Shown: positions 43,516 to 52,965 of the stretch, piece by piece
Position numbering within the stretch: the first letter of the stretch is position 1
Layout: each line of letters begins with the position of its first letter
From: Variovorax gracilis
GTDB taxonomy: Bacteria; Pseudomonadota; Gammaproteobacteria; Burkholderiales; Burkholderiaceae_C
Length of the DNA stretch: 64,000 bases
Assembly (NCBI RefSeq): GCF_030317115.1
Contig: NZ_JASZYF010000015.1
Span: forward strand, 55,712-119,711
Direction: 5' to 3'
Program-made: the position numbers and the translations under genes
The notes under the pieces: model-generated
The model's input: the letters and a program-made list of their open reading frames with translations, nothing else
Database searches by the model: none
Told to the model about the DNA's origin: nothing

Positions 43516-44336
43516 ACCCCAGCAAGTGCTCCACAAGCCAGTGGCGAGACGTGAATCGGAATGTCGACTATGCGCCATGGCGAGGCCCGTCTTATCGACG
43601 CGGTCTGAGCAGTGCGAAGAGCCTTGCGCGTAGCAGATGTTCACCACCCCGGATATCAACGATTCCCTCTGCAGCGGCCGGCGTCGTATCAGTCACGGCG
43701 CGACGAAACGTCGGAGGATTTCCTTGGAGCTTGCGATGAAAAGGGTCGCGCTTGTCACGCACATACTTCGGCCGAAAAACGTTGAGTGGCTCTCGGTAGA
43801 TCACGATCCCACGCTCGCGCAGCCCATGTCTGCATGACTTGACCCGTATTGCCGAGTGCGCCAGCCCTGAAAGGCGTATTCTCCTCAATCGTACGCTCCA
43901 GGGGATGGCCCGTCCCCTGCAGGGGCGAGCGCCCTGGGAAGGGGAGGTCAAAGGTGGTCGCCGCCCCGCGAAGACCCTTGAAGTTCAGCGATGCACAGGC
44001 GCGGTGGCCGAACTGAAGTCTTGCTCAGGAATCGAATATGACGCAATGTCTTTTCAGGAATTCGCAAACGGTCATGTGAAATTGACAAGCTGCGTCTCGA
44101 CCGGGCGTGATCAGAAGATACCAGTACGTTGGTATGGATGCCGGCTGCGTAGGTCCGGCGGCGCAAATCGGTGCGCGCTCTCCCAGAGATGACTCCTGGG
44201 TTCCAGCGACTAGCCCCGGGCGGAATAGAACGTCTCGACAGTTTGGATCTAGCGACCGTATGCGACTCACTCTTGCGATATTCGGCATTGAGTTACCTCC
44301 GGACAACCCTCAAAATGGGTCACAGAGAGAGCCGTC
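43516..44336. other. Gene-poor stretch before two small membrane-protein genes
   Basis: About 820 bp. Several short frames exist on both strands but none has a coherent pattern or ribosome site. I see no RNA gene, IS end or palindrome. Confidence 0.4.
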
Positions 44337-44699
44337 GTGGAACCATCGCACGGGGTCGGAGGCATCGACCCCGCCGCGCTCGCTGCGGCGTGCCTTTCAG
44401 CGGCCATATCTTTTGTTGCTCCGCCTGGACCGTATGGGCCAGCCAGCATCATGATTGGCGTCACCATCTTATTGTTGATCATCACGTATGACGTCGATCC
44501 GCATCGGACCAAAGGACAAGGCGTCGGGTTCGCAGCGGTACTTTTCCTCGCGGCTCAGCCAGCCATGGGTTTCGTGCTCGAATGCCTCTTCGCCACTGAC
44601 AGGAAGAAACGCTTTTCCGTGCTGTGGCGAGAGCTGCCCCATGCGAACAACAACTCATCGACGAAGGGAAGCAAGCGCTCTCGGCATGCACAGACCTGA
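44337..44699 (+). CDS. Small membrane protein
   Basis: 120 residues from a GTG at 44337 with AGAGAG before it. Three hydrophobic stretches are visible (AALAAACLSAAISFVA, SIMIGVTILLLII, VGFAAVLFLAAQPAMGFVL), then a charged tail. It resembles small holin- or channel-like membrane proteins, but there is no definite match. Its 3' end overlaps the next short frame by about 75 bp. Local codon use is weaker than in the core genes. It may be part of a small unit with the following membrane protein and the cyclase gene. Confidence 0.4.
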   Translation: MEPSHGVGGIDPAALAAACLSAAISFVAPPGPYGPASIMIGVTILLLIITYDVDPHRTKGQGVGFAAVLFLAAQPAMGFVLECLFATDRKKRFSVLWRELPHANNNSSTKGSKRSRHAQT

Positions 44700-44818
44700 C
44701 ACATTCAGAGGTGCCGCCGTGGGTCGTTCTTGCACTTTGGGTGGTCTTGACTGTTGCCCTGTATTTTTGGGACAGGCGCCGCACCGCTGTCGTTCGCGCG
44801 AAGCAAGCCTCCAGCTGA
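44624..44818 (+). CDS. Small single-pass membrane protein
   Basis: 64 residues from a GTG at 44624. A short N-terminal part with two Cys (CEQQLIDEGKQALSAC) is followed by a membrane helix (PPWVVLALWVVLTVALYFW) and a basic tail (DRRRTAVVRAKQ), which suggests N-out, C-in topology. It overlaps the end of the preceding frame and lies 19 bp before the cyclase gene, so it may be its upstream partner. Not recognised. Confidence 0.4.
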   Translation: MARAAPCEQQLIDEGKQALSACTDLTHSEVPPWVVLALWVVLTVALYFWDRRRTAVVRAKQASS

Positions 44819-44837
44819 ACCTTTCGATGGATAGAAC

Positions 44838-47800
44838 ATGAGCGAACAGTCTTCACATGTCTCACCATCGACGAGGCGAGCGACTCGGCGCAACCTCACC
44901 ATCGTCTTCTCGGATCTTTCGGATTCGACCACGCTCGCTGCTTCCATGGAGGCCGAGCACTATGCCGAGTTGCTGGGCCAGCTCGGCCAAGTCTGGGCCG
45001 ACGTTGTGTCGAGGAACTGCGGCACGATCGTCCGCATCCAGGGCGACGGCATGCTGGCGATCTTCGGCTATCCCGAGGTCCGCGAAGACGATGGTAGGCG
45101 GGCAACCGAGGCCGCGCTGGATTTTCACCGGGCCGTCGCGCAGATCCGGCATCACGGGCTGCAAGCGCTCGGCCCACTGGGACTTCACACCGGTATCCAC
45201 GCGGGTCTCGTTCTTCTCGATGAAGGTGATCTAGTCCGGGGACGTTTCGAACTTCTTGGCAATGCACCCAACATCGCCGCCCGGCTCTCCGATGCAGCTG
45301 AGCGCAACGAGATCCTTGTAAGCGAAGAGACGCTCGGCTTCGAACGCCAGTTCTTTCGCACCGGTCAGCGCCGAGAGCTCCGACTGAAGGGCCACACGCA
45401 AGCCGTCATCGTGTTTCCCGTACTCGGGCGGACGCTCGTACATACCCGGTTTGAGGCGCATGTCCAGCGCGGGCTAAGCCCCTTTGTTGGCCGGCGGCGC
45501 GAACTGCAGACGCTCCAGAGCGGCCTGAGCAAAACGGTAGCAGGTCAGCCTGGCTGCGTCGCCGTTTGCGGGCCTACGGGCGTGGGCAAAACGCGGCTGA
45601 TTGAAGAATTCCTGCGTCACGCCTCGGCACTGGAATGCCAAGTGTATCGCGGCTATTGCGAGAGCTACTTGAGCGCAGAGCCAATGCAACCCATCTTGCA
45701 GACGCTGCGTTCATTGTTCCACTTGCACCACGCTACGTCTGGCGTCGTCGCAGCGGCGTGCGTCGACCAAGTGCTCGCTGAAATTCGTCCGGGGCCTGCT
45801 GCCAACCAGAGGGCAATTCTTGGGACACTCTCTGTCAGCAGCCCCACGGCCTCAGTCGCTGACCCGAAGCGACCTGCGATGGAAGTCGTTATTGGAGCGA
45901 TGTGTGAGCTGTACGCGGTCTTGGCGTTGCGAAGGCCGCTTGTGCTTTTCATCGACGATTGGCAGTGGGCCGATGACGCTACAAACCAGATCCTCAACGC
46001 GGTACGCGGCCTTGATCGCAGCGCAATCTTCGTGCTCATCGCGACGCGCGGTCTAGTGGCCGGCGACCCCATCATCGGTGGTGCACAAGTGCTCGAGCTT
46101 GCACCCCTGAACGAGGAAGAAGCCGTCGAAACCATTCGGCATCTGCTACCCAAAGGGAACCCTTTCATGGTGCAGGAAGTGCAAAAGTATGCAGGGGGCA
46201 ATCCGCTCTACATCGAGGAGTTGTGCCATTCGGCGGCGCATGGCGATCTGACGCGCCGGCGCGGTCAGCTGCACGGAGGCGCGGCTTGGCTGAACGCAGT
46301 GATCGAGTCTCGCGTAGGGCGCCTGAGCGACGTGCAGTCGGATCTGGTCCGCACTGCGGCGGTCATCGGAAATGTGATTCCTTCCTGGCTGCTCCTCAGT
46401 CTCACCGGCTACGCGCAGGACGCTCCGCTGGTGCGCAGCCTGGCGGAGCAGGACTTCATCTTTCCCGGTGAAACGTCTACAACGCTTCGCTTCAAGCACG
46501 GGATCACGCGCGATGTGATCTACCAGTCTGTGGGCCTTCACGAGCGCGAGGCTATGCATTTGCGCATTGCTGATCTGATACGTGAGCAAGGCCTGGCAAG
46601 CGGCGAGGAAGAACCTTTCGAGGCACTGGCCTACCACTACGGTGCGGCAAGCCAGCACGCGTTAGCTGCCCACTATGCAGAGCTAGCGGGCGACAAGGCC
46701 ATGGATGCCGCAGCACTTGATCGGGCGCATATTCAGTACCGGGCCACGCTTGCTGCCTTGGATCGCCTGAAGCCATCAAAGTCGTTGTCATTGCGATGGA
46801 TCTCAATTGCTCAAAGATTGGGGTTTGCGTCCGTCTTCGATCCATCCAAGGATCAGCTGGCAGTGTTTCAGCGCGCCCTTGACTTGGCCATCGAGAGCGG
46901 AGAAGACGCTCTCGTAGCGCGGGCCCATTACTGGCTGGGCTATTTCAATGGCGCGCTCGGCGAAACACGTCCCGCGCTTCACCATTGCACGCTTTGCTTC
47001 GAGGTCGCGCAATGCATCGGGGACGATCGCTTGACGGTCCAGGCGGCTGCGGCATTGGGACAGATTGAAGCGGCTTCATCCAACTATGATCGCGCCCTCG
47101 AACTGCTCGACAGCGCGATCGCAGTCAAACGCAGTCACCGCACAGGCGTTCGTTTGTCCGTCGGTCTCGGCTATACCCTTGCCACCAAAGGACACGTGCT
47201 GGGGGATCGAGGTGAGTTCGCTCAGGCGCACGAGTGCTTCGACGAAGCCTTACATGCGATCGGGGGAGCCAACCATCAGGTCGAGGCCGCTGCCCGCATA
47301 TTGCAGGGCATCGTGCTGCTATGGCAAGGCCGCTGGGACGAGGCGAGACAAGCCGCTGTCTGCGGATGTCGGATCGCTGAAGCCGGTCGCAATCTGTCGT
47401 ACTTTTCGATGGGTGGCGCAGTAGGCGCGTATGCCAGCTGGACGTTGGATCGGACAGCTGAGCCTCTGCAAGCAATGCTGGACGCGGCGGTTTGGCTCGA
47501 GCGGCGCGGCGGCGCCTTTTCTTCGCTGACCCACGGTTGGCTCGCGGATGCCTTTGTGGCCGAAGGGCGTCCGGCAGAAATGCGACTCCGCGCCGCGCGA
47601 GCCATCTGGCGTTTGCGAAAGCGCGACCTTCTGGGGGCTGCGATGGCCTATCGTGCACTGGCCCGCGCGGCTGCGGAATCGTCGGATCTCGAGCGGGCCC
47701 GGCACTACATCGACCTCGCGATGAAGGTGGCGCGCGCACGCCAGTCGACGCACGAAGCGGCCGTGACCCAGCTGTGCTACGCAAGAATCGAGGTGGCAAT

Positions 47801-47918
47801 AGGGGATAGGGACCGTGCCGAGCGATCTCTCGATCAAGCCCTTCGTGAATTCGAAGCCATGAGCATGCAATCGCACCTTTCAGAGGCGTCGGCGTTGCGT
47901 AGGCTTCTGTCGCGGTAA
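44838..47918 (+). CDS. Adenylate/guanylate cyclase-domain protein with ATPase and TPR repeats
   Basis: 1026 residues. The N-terminal class III cyclase domain has metal-binding Asp26 (IVFSDLSDST) and Asp70 (RIQGDGMLAIFG) and the NIAARL stretch. An AAA-type ATPase domain follows, with Walker A GPTGVGKT (245-252) and a Walker B-like LVLFIDDWQWAD. The rest is helical and contains several TPR-like repeats (ALAAHYAELAG, ARAHYWLGYF). This three-part form is the usual SpoIIE-free, LuxR-free 'cyclase-ATPase-TPR' protein found in Burkholderiales, proposed to sense a ligand through the TPRs and control cyclase output. Its ligand is unknown. Confidence 0.88.
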   Translation: MSEQSSHVSPSTRRATRRNLTIVFSDLSDSTTLAASMEAEHYAELLGQLGQVWADVVSRNCGTIVRIQGDGMLAIFGYPEVREDDGRRATEAALDFHRAVAQIRHHGLQALGPLGLHTGIHAGLVLLDEGDLVRGRFELLGNAPNIAARLSDAAERNEILVSEETLGFERQFFRTGQRRELRLKGHTQAVIVFPVLGRTLVHTRFEAHVQRGLSPFVGRRRELQTLQSGLSKTVAGQPGCVAVCGPTGVGKTRLIEEFLRHASALECQVYRGYCESYLSAEPMQPILQTLRSLFHLHHATSGVVAAACVDQVLAEIRPGPAANQRAILGTLSVSSPTASVADPKRPAMEVVIGAMCELYAVLALRRPLVLFIDDWQWADDATNQILNAVRGLDRSAIFVLIATRGLVAGDPIIGGAQVLELAPLNEEEAVETIRHLLPKGNPFMVQEVQKYAGGNPLYIEELCHSAAHGDLTRRRGQLHGGAAWLNAVIESRVGRLSDVQSDLVRTAAVIGNVIPSWLLLSLTGYAQDAPLVRSLAEQDFIFPGETSTTLRFKHGITRDVIYQSVGLHEREAMHLRIADLIREQGLASGEEEPFEALAYHYGAASQHALAAHYAELAGDKAMDAAALDRAHIQYRATLAALDRLKPSKSLSLRWISIAQRLGFASVFDPSKDQLAVFQRALDLAIESGEDALVARAHYWLGYFNGALGETRPALHHCTLCFEVAQCIGDDRLTVQAAAALGQIEAASSNYDRALELLDSAIAVKRSHRTGVRLSVGLGYTLATKGHVLGDRGEFAQAHECFDEALHAIGGANHQVEAAARILQGIVLLWQGRWDEARQAAVCGCRIAEAGRNLSYFSMGGAVGAYASWTLDRTAEPLQAMLDAAVWLERRGGAFSSLTHGWLADAFVAEGRPAEMRLRAARAIWRLRKRDLLGAAMAYRALARAAAESSDLERARHYIDLAMKVARARQSTHEAAVTQLCYARIEVAIGDRDRAERSLDQALREFEAMSMQSHLSEASALRRLLSR

Positions 47919-48154
47919 CGGGGTGAATCCCAGTGAATCCAGGCTAGTGAGTGTGCCACTCAGGACGCAAGTAGAGCTTCGACTCCGCCGGCCTGGCCAC
48001 ACTGTCAGGTATAGCTCCACGACCCGTGTTCATAAGAGGATAGCGAACCCACGCAATCCAGCACTTGCATCGAGTTGGCACAGGCACGGTCAACGAGGCC
48101 GATCCGTCCGAACCACGGCTTGACGACGGCACTCTCCGAGCGCCCAATTTGGCT

Positions 48155-49168
48155 ATGGCCGACCGATCTCGCCTTCGTCGCAGAATGATGCTCGCCAGCG
48201 GCGCGTCATGTGCCATTGGTTTTTCCGGGCGCCTCTTTGCTCAAACGCAAAGACTTGCCGGCGACCAGCCCGAAGCGTTCCGCAAAGTTCCTCGCGTAGG
48301 CATCCTTTGGTTAGGATCTGCGTCGCAGGGCTCAGGCCTTTCTGCCCCCCTCATTCGGCGCCTCGGGGAACTGGGCTATGTTGAGGGAGCGACAGTCGTA
48401 ATCGATTTTCGCGCGGCCAGCGATTCCCGGAAACTCGTCGATCAAGCTGAGGACTTGGTGCGATCCAAGGCCGATGTGATTGTCGCCCTGGGGGGTGAAG
48501 TTCGCGAGGTTGCCCATAACGTCACTGGAACCATCCCAATCGTCGCTGTTGGAGGTAGTGATCCCATCGCTGAGCATTGGGTCGGATCGCTCGCCCGGCC
48601 TGGTAGCAACGTAACCGGCATGACCGTTATGGTTCCGCAGCTTGGACAGAAGCAGCTTGAACTGCTTCAGATGGCGGTACCCAGACTGCAGCGGGTTGCC
48701 GCCATCATGACGAAGATGACGGATGGTCCCAAGCTGCAGGATGCGGCTCAGAAGCTCTCCTTGGATCTCATCATTCTGCTCGTCAAGGATCATTCGGACA
48801 TTGCGAAGGCCATCGAGACCGCTACCGCCGAACGCGCGCATGCGTTTCTGGCGCTGCCCACTCCATTGATTTATGAGCATCGGGCAGAACTGGCGCGCCG
48901 CGCGATTGACGCCGGCCTTCCTTCGGTTAGCGTCCTACCCGCTCTTGCCGAAGCTGGGTTTCTCATGTCTTACGGCGCAATCTATGACACGATCGTGAGG
49001 CGTGCAGCAGAATACGTCGACAAGATTCTCAAGGGCGCGTCGCCTCGCGACTTGCCGATTGAGCAACCGCGAGACTTTGAGTTCGTTGTCAATCGCGCCA
49101 CAGCCAAAGCTCTGGGCATCGAGCTGCCCAAAACCCTCCTGCTGCGCGTCACTAGATTTGTCGATTGA
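48155..49168 (+). CDS. ABC-transporter substrate-binding protein (ABC_sub_bind family)
   Basis: 337 residues. A signal with twin-Arg style (RSRLRRRMMLASGASCAIGF) leads to a domain opening RVGILWLGSASQG, typical of the DUF534/ABC_sub_bind group. Further family marks are LGYVEGATVVIDFRAA, DVIVALGGEV, GTIPIVAVGGSDP and LARPGSNVTGM. These proteins sit in the periplasm and present a ligand to an ABC transporter, often as orphans. The start at 48155 was chosen over an opening at 48065 with 30 additional noisy codons. Neighbouring transporter genes are missing. Confidence 0.88.
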   Translation: MADRSRLRRRMMLASGASCAIGFSGRLFAQTQRLAGDQPEAFRKVPRVGILWLGSASQGSGLSAPLIRRLGELGYVEGATVVIDFRAASDSRKLVDQAEDLVRSKADVIVALGGEVREVAHNVTGTIPIVAVGGSDPIAEHWVGSLARPGSNVTGMTVMVPQLGQKQLELLQMAVPRLQRVAAIMTKMTDGPKLQDAAQKLSLDLIILLVKDHSDIAKAIETATAERAHAFLALPTPLIYEHRAELARRAIDAGLPSVSVLPALAEAGFLMSYGAIYDTIVRRAAEYVDKILKGASPRDLPIEQPRDFEFVVNRATAKALGIELPKTLLLRVTRFVD

Positions 49169-49536
49169 CCTGGGTGGCAGGGCCGCGCCTGCGCGGCGTC
49201 CCGAACCAACCGCCCTCCGCAGCCGACATCCTGACTTGCGATGAGGAGGCACTTCATTTGCCCAGCGCCCCCGGTGCCTGCCTCCATGTGCGCCAAGACC
49301 AGGCCTGGTCGGAGCCCGGCGCGTGAGCGTCAGGTGTTCGCCCACATGCAGAACGCACTCCCGGTGCCCTCGGCTCGCCGAGCGACACGACGGGCACGCT
49401 GTCGCTCAGCAGGCCTCGGCTCAATGCACTTGTACCGGCGCCGATGCCACGACCACCGTAAGCGGCTGGCCGCCCCGTCTTGATTTTCCCCAGGGCAATA
49501 GGATGCTCCTGTCCACTTAACTCAAATCGTGGACAC

Positions 49537-49929
49537 GTGAACACTACTGCTTCTTCTCCCGACGAGGGCCGGCGCCGTCGGCGCAAGCACTCGCCCGAAT
49601 TCAAGGCTCATGTCGTCGCCGCTTGCTGCAAGCCGGGGGTTTCGATGGCGTCGGTGGCCATGGCCAACGGCGTCAATGCCAACTTGGTCCGTCGCTGGGT
49701 CCTGGAACTCGAGCGCGGGGTCCCTGAAGAACCCGCAGGCGACGTGGCGATCGCCTCGAAGGCAGTTCCGCAACTGCCGTCGAGCTTTGTGCAGGTTCCA
49801 TTGCCTTCGGCTCCGGCGATGCCGGGCATTCGGATTGAGCTCCAACGTGGGGCGACCAAGGTTGTCGTGACGTGGCCGTCCGCGGCGGTGTCTGAATGCG
49901 CGGCGTGGATGCGAGAGCTGCTGCGATGA
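49537..49929 (+). CDS. tnpA: IS66 accessory protein TnpA
   Basis: 130 residues from the GTG at 49537. A basic N-terminus (RRRRRKHSPEFKAHVVAACCK) and a helix-turn-helix (SMASVAMANGVNANLVRRWV) are typical of IS66 OrfA, a DNA-binding accessory. Its stop overlaps the tnpB ATG (ATGA). Confidence 0.88.
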   Translation: MNTTASSPDEGRRRRRKHSPEFKAHVVAACCKPGVSMASVAMANGVNANLVRRWVLELERGVPEEPAGDVAIASKAVPQLPSSFVQVPLPSAPAMPGIRIELQRGATKVVVTWPSAAVSECAAWMRELLR

Positions 49930-50264
49930 TCCGCATCGACGCGATGTGGCTCGCGGTCGAACCCATTGACATGCGAGCCGGCCCGGACCGACTGTTGATG
50001 AGTGTTGTCCGAGTCTTCGGGGCCGCCCAGGCCTACCATGGCTACGTGTTCGCCAACGCGCGCGCCACGCGCATCAAGCTGCTCATTCACGATGGCTTCG
50101 GCATCTGGTGCGCGGCCAGGCGGTTGAACCAGGGTCGCTTCATTTGGCCGGCTCCAGGCTCGGCCAGTCCACTCCCGGCTCTCTCGCAAGCCCAGTTCGA
50201 CGCCCTCGTTCTTGGTTTGCCGTGGCAGCGTCTGGAGCAGATGCAACTCATCACGCGCGTGTAG
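49926..50264 (+). CDS. tnpB: IS66 accessory protein TnpB
   Basis: 112 residues from the ATG at 49926. The sequence MIRIDAMWLAVEPIDMRAG then HGYVFANARATRIKLLIHDGFG and a C-terminal QFDALVLGLPW are standard for IS66 OrfB. It is required with TnpC for transposition in IS66 elements. It is coupled to tnpA. Confidence 0.9.
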   Translation: MIRIDAMWLAVEPIDMRAGPDRLLMSVVRVFGAAQAYHGYVFANARATRIKLLIHDGFGIWCAARRLNQGRFIWPAPGSASPLPALSQAQFDALVLGLPWQRLEQMQLITRV

Positions 50265-50340
50265 TTGTCTATCGCTTCGGCGGCCCTCGCGAGATCAATT
50301 GGCGCATGCACCAATGACGATTGGTTGGCGGCCTCGCACA

Positions 50341-51930
50341 ATGGGTGACATGCTCGATGTCCATACTCTGCAGCCCGGCGATCTGGATCGCCTCGCACCG
50401 AGTGAGAAGGACGCGCTGCTGCTGCAGATGCTCAACCACATCGGCCAGCAGTCCAAGGCGCATCAGGAGCAAATCGAACAGCGGGACAAGGCGCTGAAAT
50501 TCAAGGACGCCAAGATCGAGAAGATCACGTTCGAGCTGCAACGTCTGAAGCACTGGCAGTTCGGCGCGCACAGCGAACGCATGACGGCCGAGCAGCGCCA
50601 GCTCTTCGAAGAAGCGCTCGTCGAAGACAGGGAGAGCCTGCAGGCCGAGCTCGACGCCTTGCTCGGCGACAGGCCTGACGCGAACCACTCGGCGCGCGAT
50701 CGCCGTACGCCTCGCCGCGAGGCACTGCCGGCGCACCTGCGCCGCGTAGAGCACCGCCATGAGCCCGAGGACACGACCTGCGGATGCGGCAGACCGATGG
50801 TGCGCATCGGCGAAGACGTGAGCGAGCGACTGGACATCGTGCCGGCCGAGTTCTTCGCGCATCGCCACATCCGTGGCAAGTGGGCGTGCAAGTGCTGCGA
50901 GAAGCTGGTGCAGGAGCCGGTGGATCCGCAGATCATCGACAACGGCATCCCCACTGCGGCGCTGCTGGCCTACCTTCTGGTGAGTCGGTTCGTCGATCAC
51001 CTGCCGTACTACCGGATCGAGAAGATCAACGCGCGCTCCGGCGTGCATACGCCGCGGTCCACGTTGGCCGCCTGGTCGGGTCGCGCTGGCGCGGCGTTGA
51101 CGCCACTTTACGAAGCGCTGCGCAAGTTCGCGTTGTCGTGCCGCGTGCTGCATATCGACGAGACGCCGGTGCGCATGCTGGATCCCGGTGCGGGCAAGAC
51201 CAAGAAGGCTTACGTCTGGGGCTACGCCCGCAGCGCGTTCGATGCTCAGCCCTGTGTCGTCTACGAGTTCTGTGTCGGCCGCGGTGCAAAGTACCCAGTC
51301 GCGTTCCTCAAGGGCTGGGACGGCACGATCGTGTGCGACGACTACAAGGTCTACGAGACGGTGGCCAAGATCGGCGTGCGCAAAGAAGCCGGCTGTGGAG
51401 CGCACGCGCGCAGAAAGTTCGACGAACTGAACAGCCCCGTCGGAACGGAGGCGATCAAGCGCTTCGAGAGGATCTATCGGATCGAGCGATCGATTGCGAG
51501 CCTGAGCAGCGAGCGGCGGCTCGAAGCAAGGATGTTGCTCACGCAGAAGCGCTGGGATGCGCTTCACGAATGGCTCGAGCTGGAGCGAAGTCGGGTGGCC
51601 GACGGAAGTGCCACGGCCCGAGCCCTGGACTACAGCCTCAAGCGCTGGAAAGCGCTGAGCGGATTCCTCGACGACGGCGATGTCGCCTTCGACAACAATC
51701 ATCTCGAAAATCAAATACGTCCTTGGGCTGTCGGAAGAAAGGGCTGGCTCTTCGCGGGCAGCGAGATGACCGGTCAACGCGCCGCGATGGTGATGAGCCT
51801 GGTTCAGTCCGCCACGCTGAACGGTCACGACCCCTGGGTCTATCTGCGCGACGTACTCGAGCGGCTTCCGACTCACCTCAACAGCTGCATCGACGAGTTG
51901 TTGCCGCATCGCTGGCAGCCAGCGAAATAG
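50341..51930 (+). CDS. tnpC: IS66 transposase TnpC
   Basis: 529 residues. An N-terminal coiled-coil (HQEQIEQRDKALKFKDAKIEK) is followed by a zinc-ribbon region (CGCGRPM, CKCCEKLV) and the IS66 DDE transposase domain, with HIDETPV and VCDDYKVYETV carrying the first two catalytic Asp. The C-terminal AFDNNHLENQIRP and GRKGWLFAGS motifs are diagnostic. Start at 50341 (MGDMLDVH) chosen from several ATGs. It cuts and joins the IS ends. Confidence 0.9.
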   Translation: MGDMLDVHTLQPGDLDRLAPSEKDALLLQMLNHIGQQSKAHQEQIEQRDKALKFKDAKIEKITFELQRLKHWQFGAHSERMTAEQRQLFEEALVEDRESLQAELDALLGDRPDANHSARDRRTPRREALPAHLRRVEHRHEPEDTTCGCGRPMVRIGEDVSERLDIVPAEFFAHRHIRGKWACKCCEKLVQEPVDPQIIDNGIPTAALLAYLLVSRFVDHLPYYRIEKINARSGVHTPRSTLAAWSGRAGAALTPLYEALRKFALSCRVLHIDETPVRMLDPGAGKTKKAYVWGYARSAFDAQPCVVYEFCVGRGAKYPVAFLKGWDGTIVCDDYKVYETVAKIGVRKEAGCGAHARRKFDELNSPVGTEAIKRFERIYRIERSIASLSSERRLEARMLLTQKRWDALHEWLELERSRVADGSATARALDYSLKRWKALSGFLDDGDVAFDNNHLENQIRPWAVGRKGWLFAGSEMTGQRAAMVMSLVQSATLNGHDPWVYLRDVLERLPTHLNSCIDELLPHRWQPAK

Positions 51931-51983
51931 GCGCTCCTACGCCGTCACGGAGTCTGTGCAAGGTGGAACGCCTGGCCGCTTAC

Positions 51984-52160
51984 CGACCACCAAGCTCATC
52001 GTCTTGTTGAGCATGACCGCAGGCAGTGCACTGAAGCCGAAGAGGCCGATCAGCGGAGGCAGCCGGAACTCGGCGCCACCAAGACCAAGGAGACCGCCGA
52101 GCGTGTCGGGCGCGACGCCGGCAACCAGTGCCTTGACCAGGCCGAGGGTGCGGTCGACGT
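51984..52160 (-). pseudogene. TauE/SafE-like sulfite exporter fragment split by IS66
   Basis: On the minus strand this reads ALVAGVAPDTLGGLLGLGG, AEFRLPPLIGLFGFSALPAVM and LNKTMSLVV, matching the first membrane repeat of TauE/SafE proteins. It stops at the IS66 target site. The other half should lie left of the IS at 49200-49449, but there the joined frame meets a stop after about nine codons and the remainder is decayed. A transporter of organosulfonates or sulfite is the likely ancestral function. It is not functional here. Confidence 0.65.
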
Positions 52161-52261
52161 GATGAGATTCGCGCTCATGGAGGCTAGCGCAGCAGGCCAG
52201 GGGCCCCCAGGCGTCTGGGGCGTAGAGCTGCTGGCATTCCTGGCCACGCGTGTCGCCAAGA

Positions 52262-52537
52262 GGTGGCATTGATCTCGCCCAACAGTGCGAGCGGAATGTC
52301 GATGTTCTTCTAGAGGATGTACTCGCCGACGGCCTTTCCGACCTCATCGGGGCGCAAATTGCTGGAGCCGCCATTGCCCAGCAGGCCGTGCATCACGAAA
52401 TGCACCGCGCGCAGGAGTGGAAACGCATGACGCACGATCTCCACGTCTGCACATTCGGGCAGGAGCAGACGAAGCGCATGGGTGGATAGCGCATCGCGCA
52501 GCCAAGGCCAGCGCATGACTCTGCGCGTGAGAAGCAC
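52262..52537 (-). pseudogene. Fragment of an AtuA-like (DUF1446) C-terminal domain
   Basis: On the minus strand the frame has ADVEIVRHAFPLLRAVHFV, MHGLLGNGGSSNLRPDEV, GKAVGEYIL, then TAG, then KNIDIPLALLGEIN. This resembles the C-terminal ferredoxin-like domain of AtuA/DUF1446 proteins, which act with acyl-CoA carboxylases in terpene breakdown. The in-frame TAG at 52310-52312 and missing N-terminus make it a pseudogene. The assignment is by eye and moderate. Confidence 0.4.
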
Positions 52538-52542
52538 AGCAC

Positions 52543-52965
52543 TTACGGGAAGCTGAACTCGAGGGAACTGTTACGGGTGCCGACGCCAACCACGCGGGTT
52601 TGAGCCGCCTTCCCCTGCGGTTCTGCGGTGACCGAGTAACGCCCAGGTGCCAGGTCGATCAGGCAGATCGGACCACCGGATGAAGGAATAGAAAGTACCC
52701 CGACGCCAGCGTCGTTCTTGATGTTCACCGCCACCGCCGCCAGGAACTCTCCGCGACGGTTCACGAACATTAACGAGAGCGGATGATTTCTCATCGCCTC
52801 GCGGAACGCGGTCGACTGTCTCGACCCGATGCCACCACAGACATACTTCACGTTGCCTTGCGTCTGCAGCGGCGGGATGCCGGAGGATTGGGCCTGCACC
52901 GACCACGATGCAGTTGCAGCCAGGACAAGAACGCCATAGCCAAGAATCGAAAGGGAGCGATGCAT
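52543..52965 (-). CDS. Hypothetical exported protein
   Basis: 140 residues. A Sec signal is clear (SLSILGYGVLVLAATASWSVQA) when translation starts at the ATG at 52965. The mature protein has a Cys pair (KYVCGGIGSRQ and GPICLIDLAPG) and beta strands ending in PQGKAAQTRVVGVG and SSLEFSFP, similar in feel to carboxypeptidase-regulatory-like folds. No enzyme motif is present. Two further starts upstream (52995 and 53022) exist. It lies between two decayed regions. Confidence 0.6.
   Translation of the reverse strand: MHRSLSILGYGVLVLAATASWSVQAQSSGIPPLQTQGNVKYVCGGIGSRQSTAFREAMRNHPLSLMFVNRRGEFLAAVAVNIKNDAGVGVLSIPSSGGPICLIDLAPGRYSVTAEPQGKAAQTRVVGVGTRNSSLEFSFP

Larger units (their letters stand above)
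49458..51983 (+). mobile_element. Complete IS66-family insertion sequence
   Basis: Length 2526 bp with three ORFs tnpA, tnpB and tnpC. The left end begins GTAAGCGGC and the right end, read in reverse, begins GTAAGCGGC, the typical IS66 terminal inverted repeat. It is flanked by a perfect 8-bp target duplication CGACCACC at 49450-49457 and 51984-51991. All three genes look intact, so it may still be active. It interrupts a TauE/SafE-like gene on the minus strand. Confidence 0.93.
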
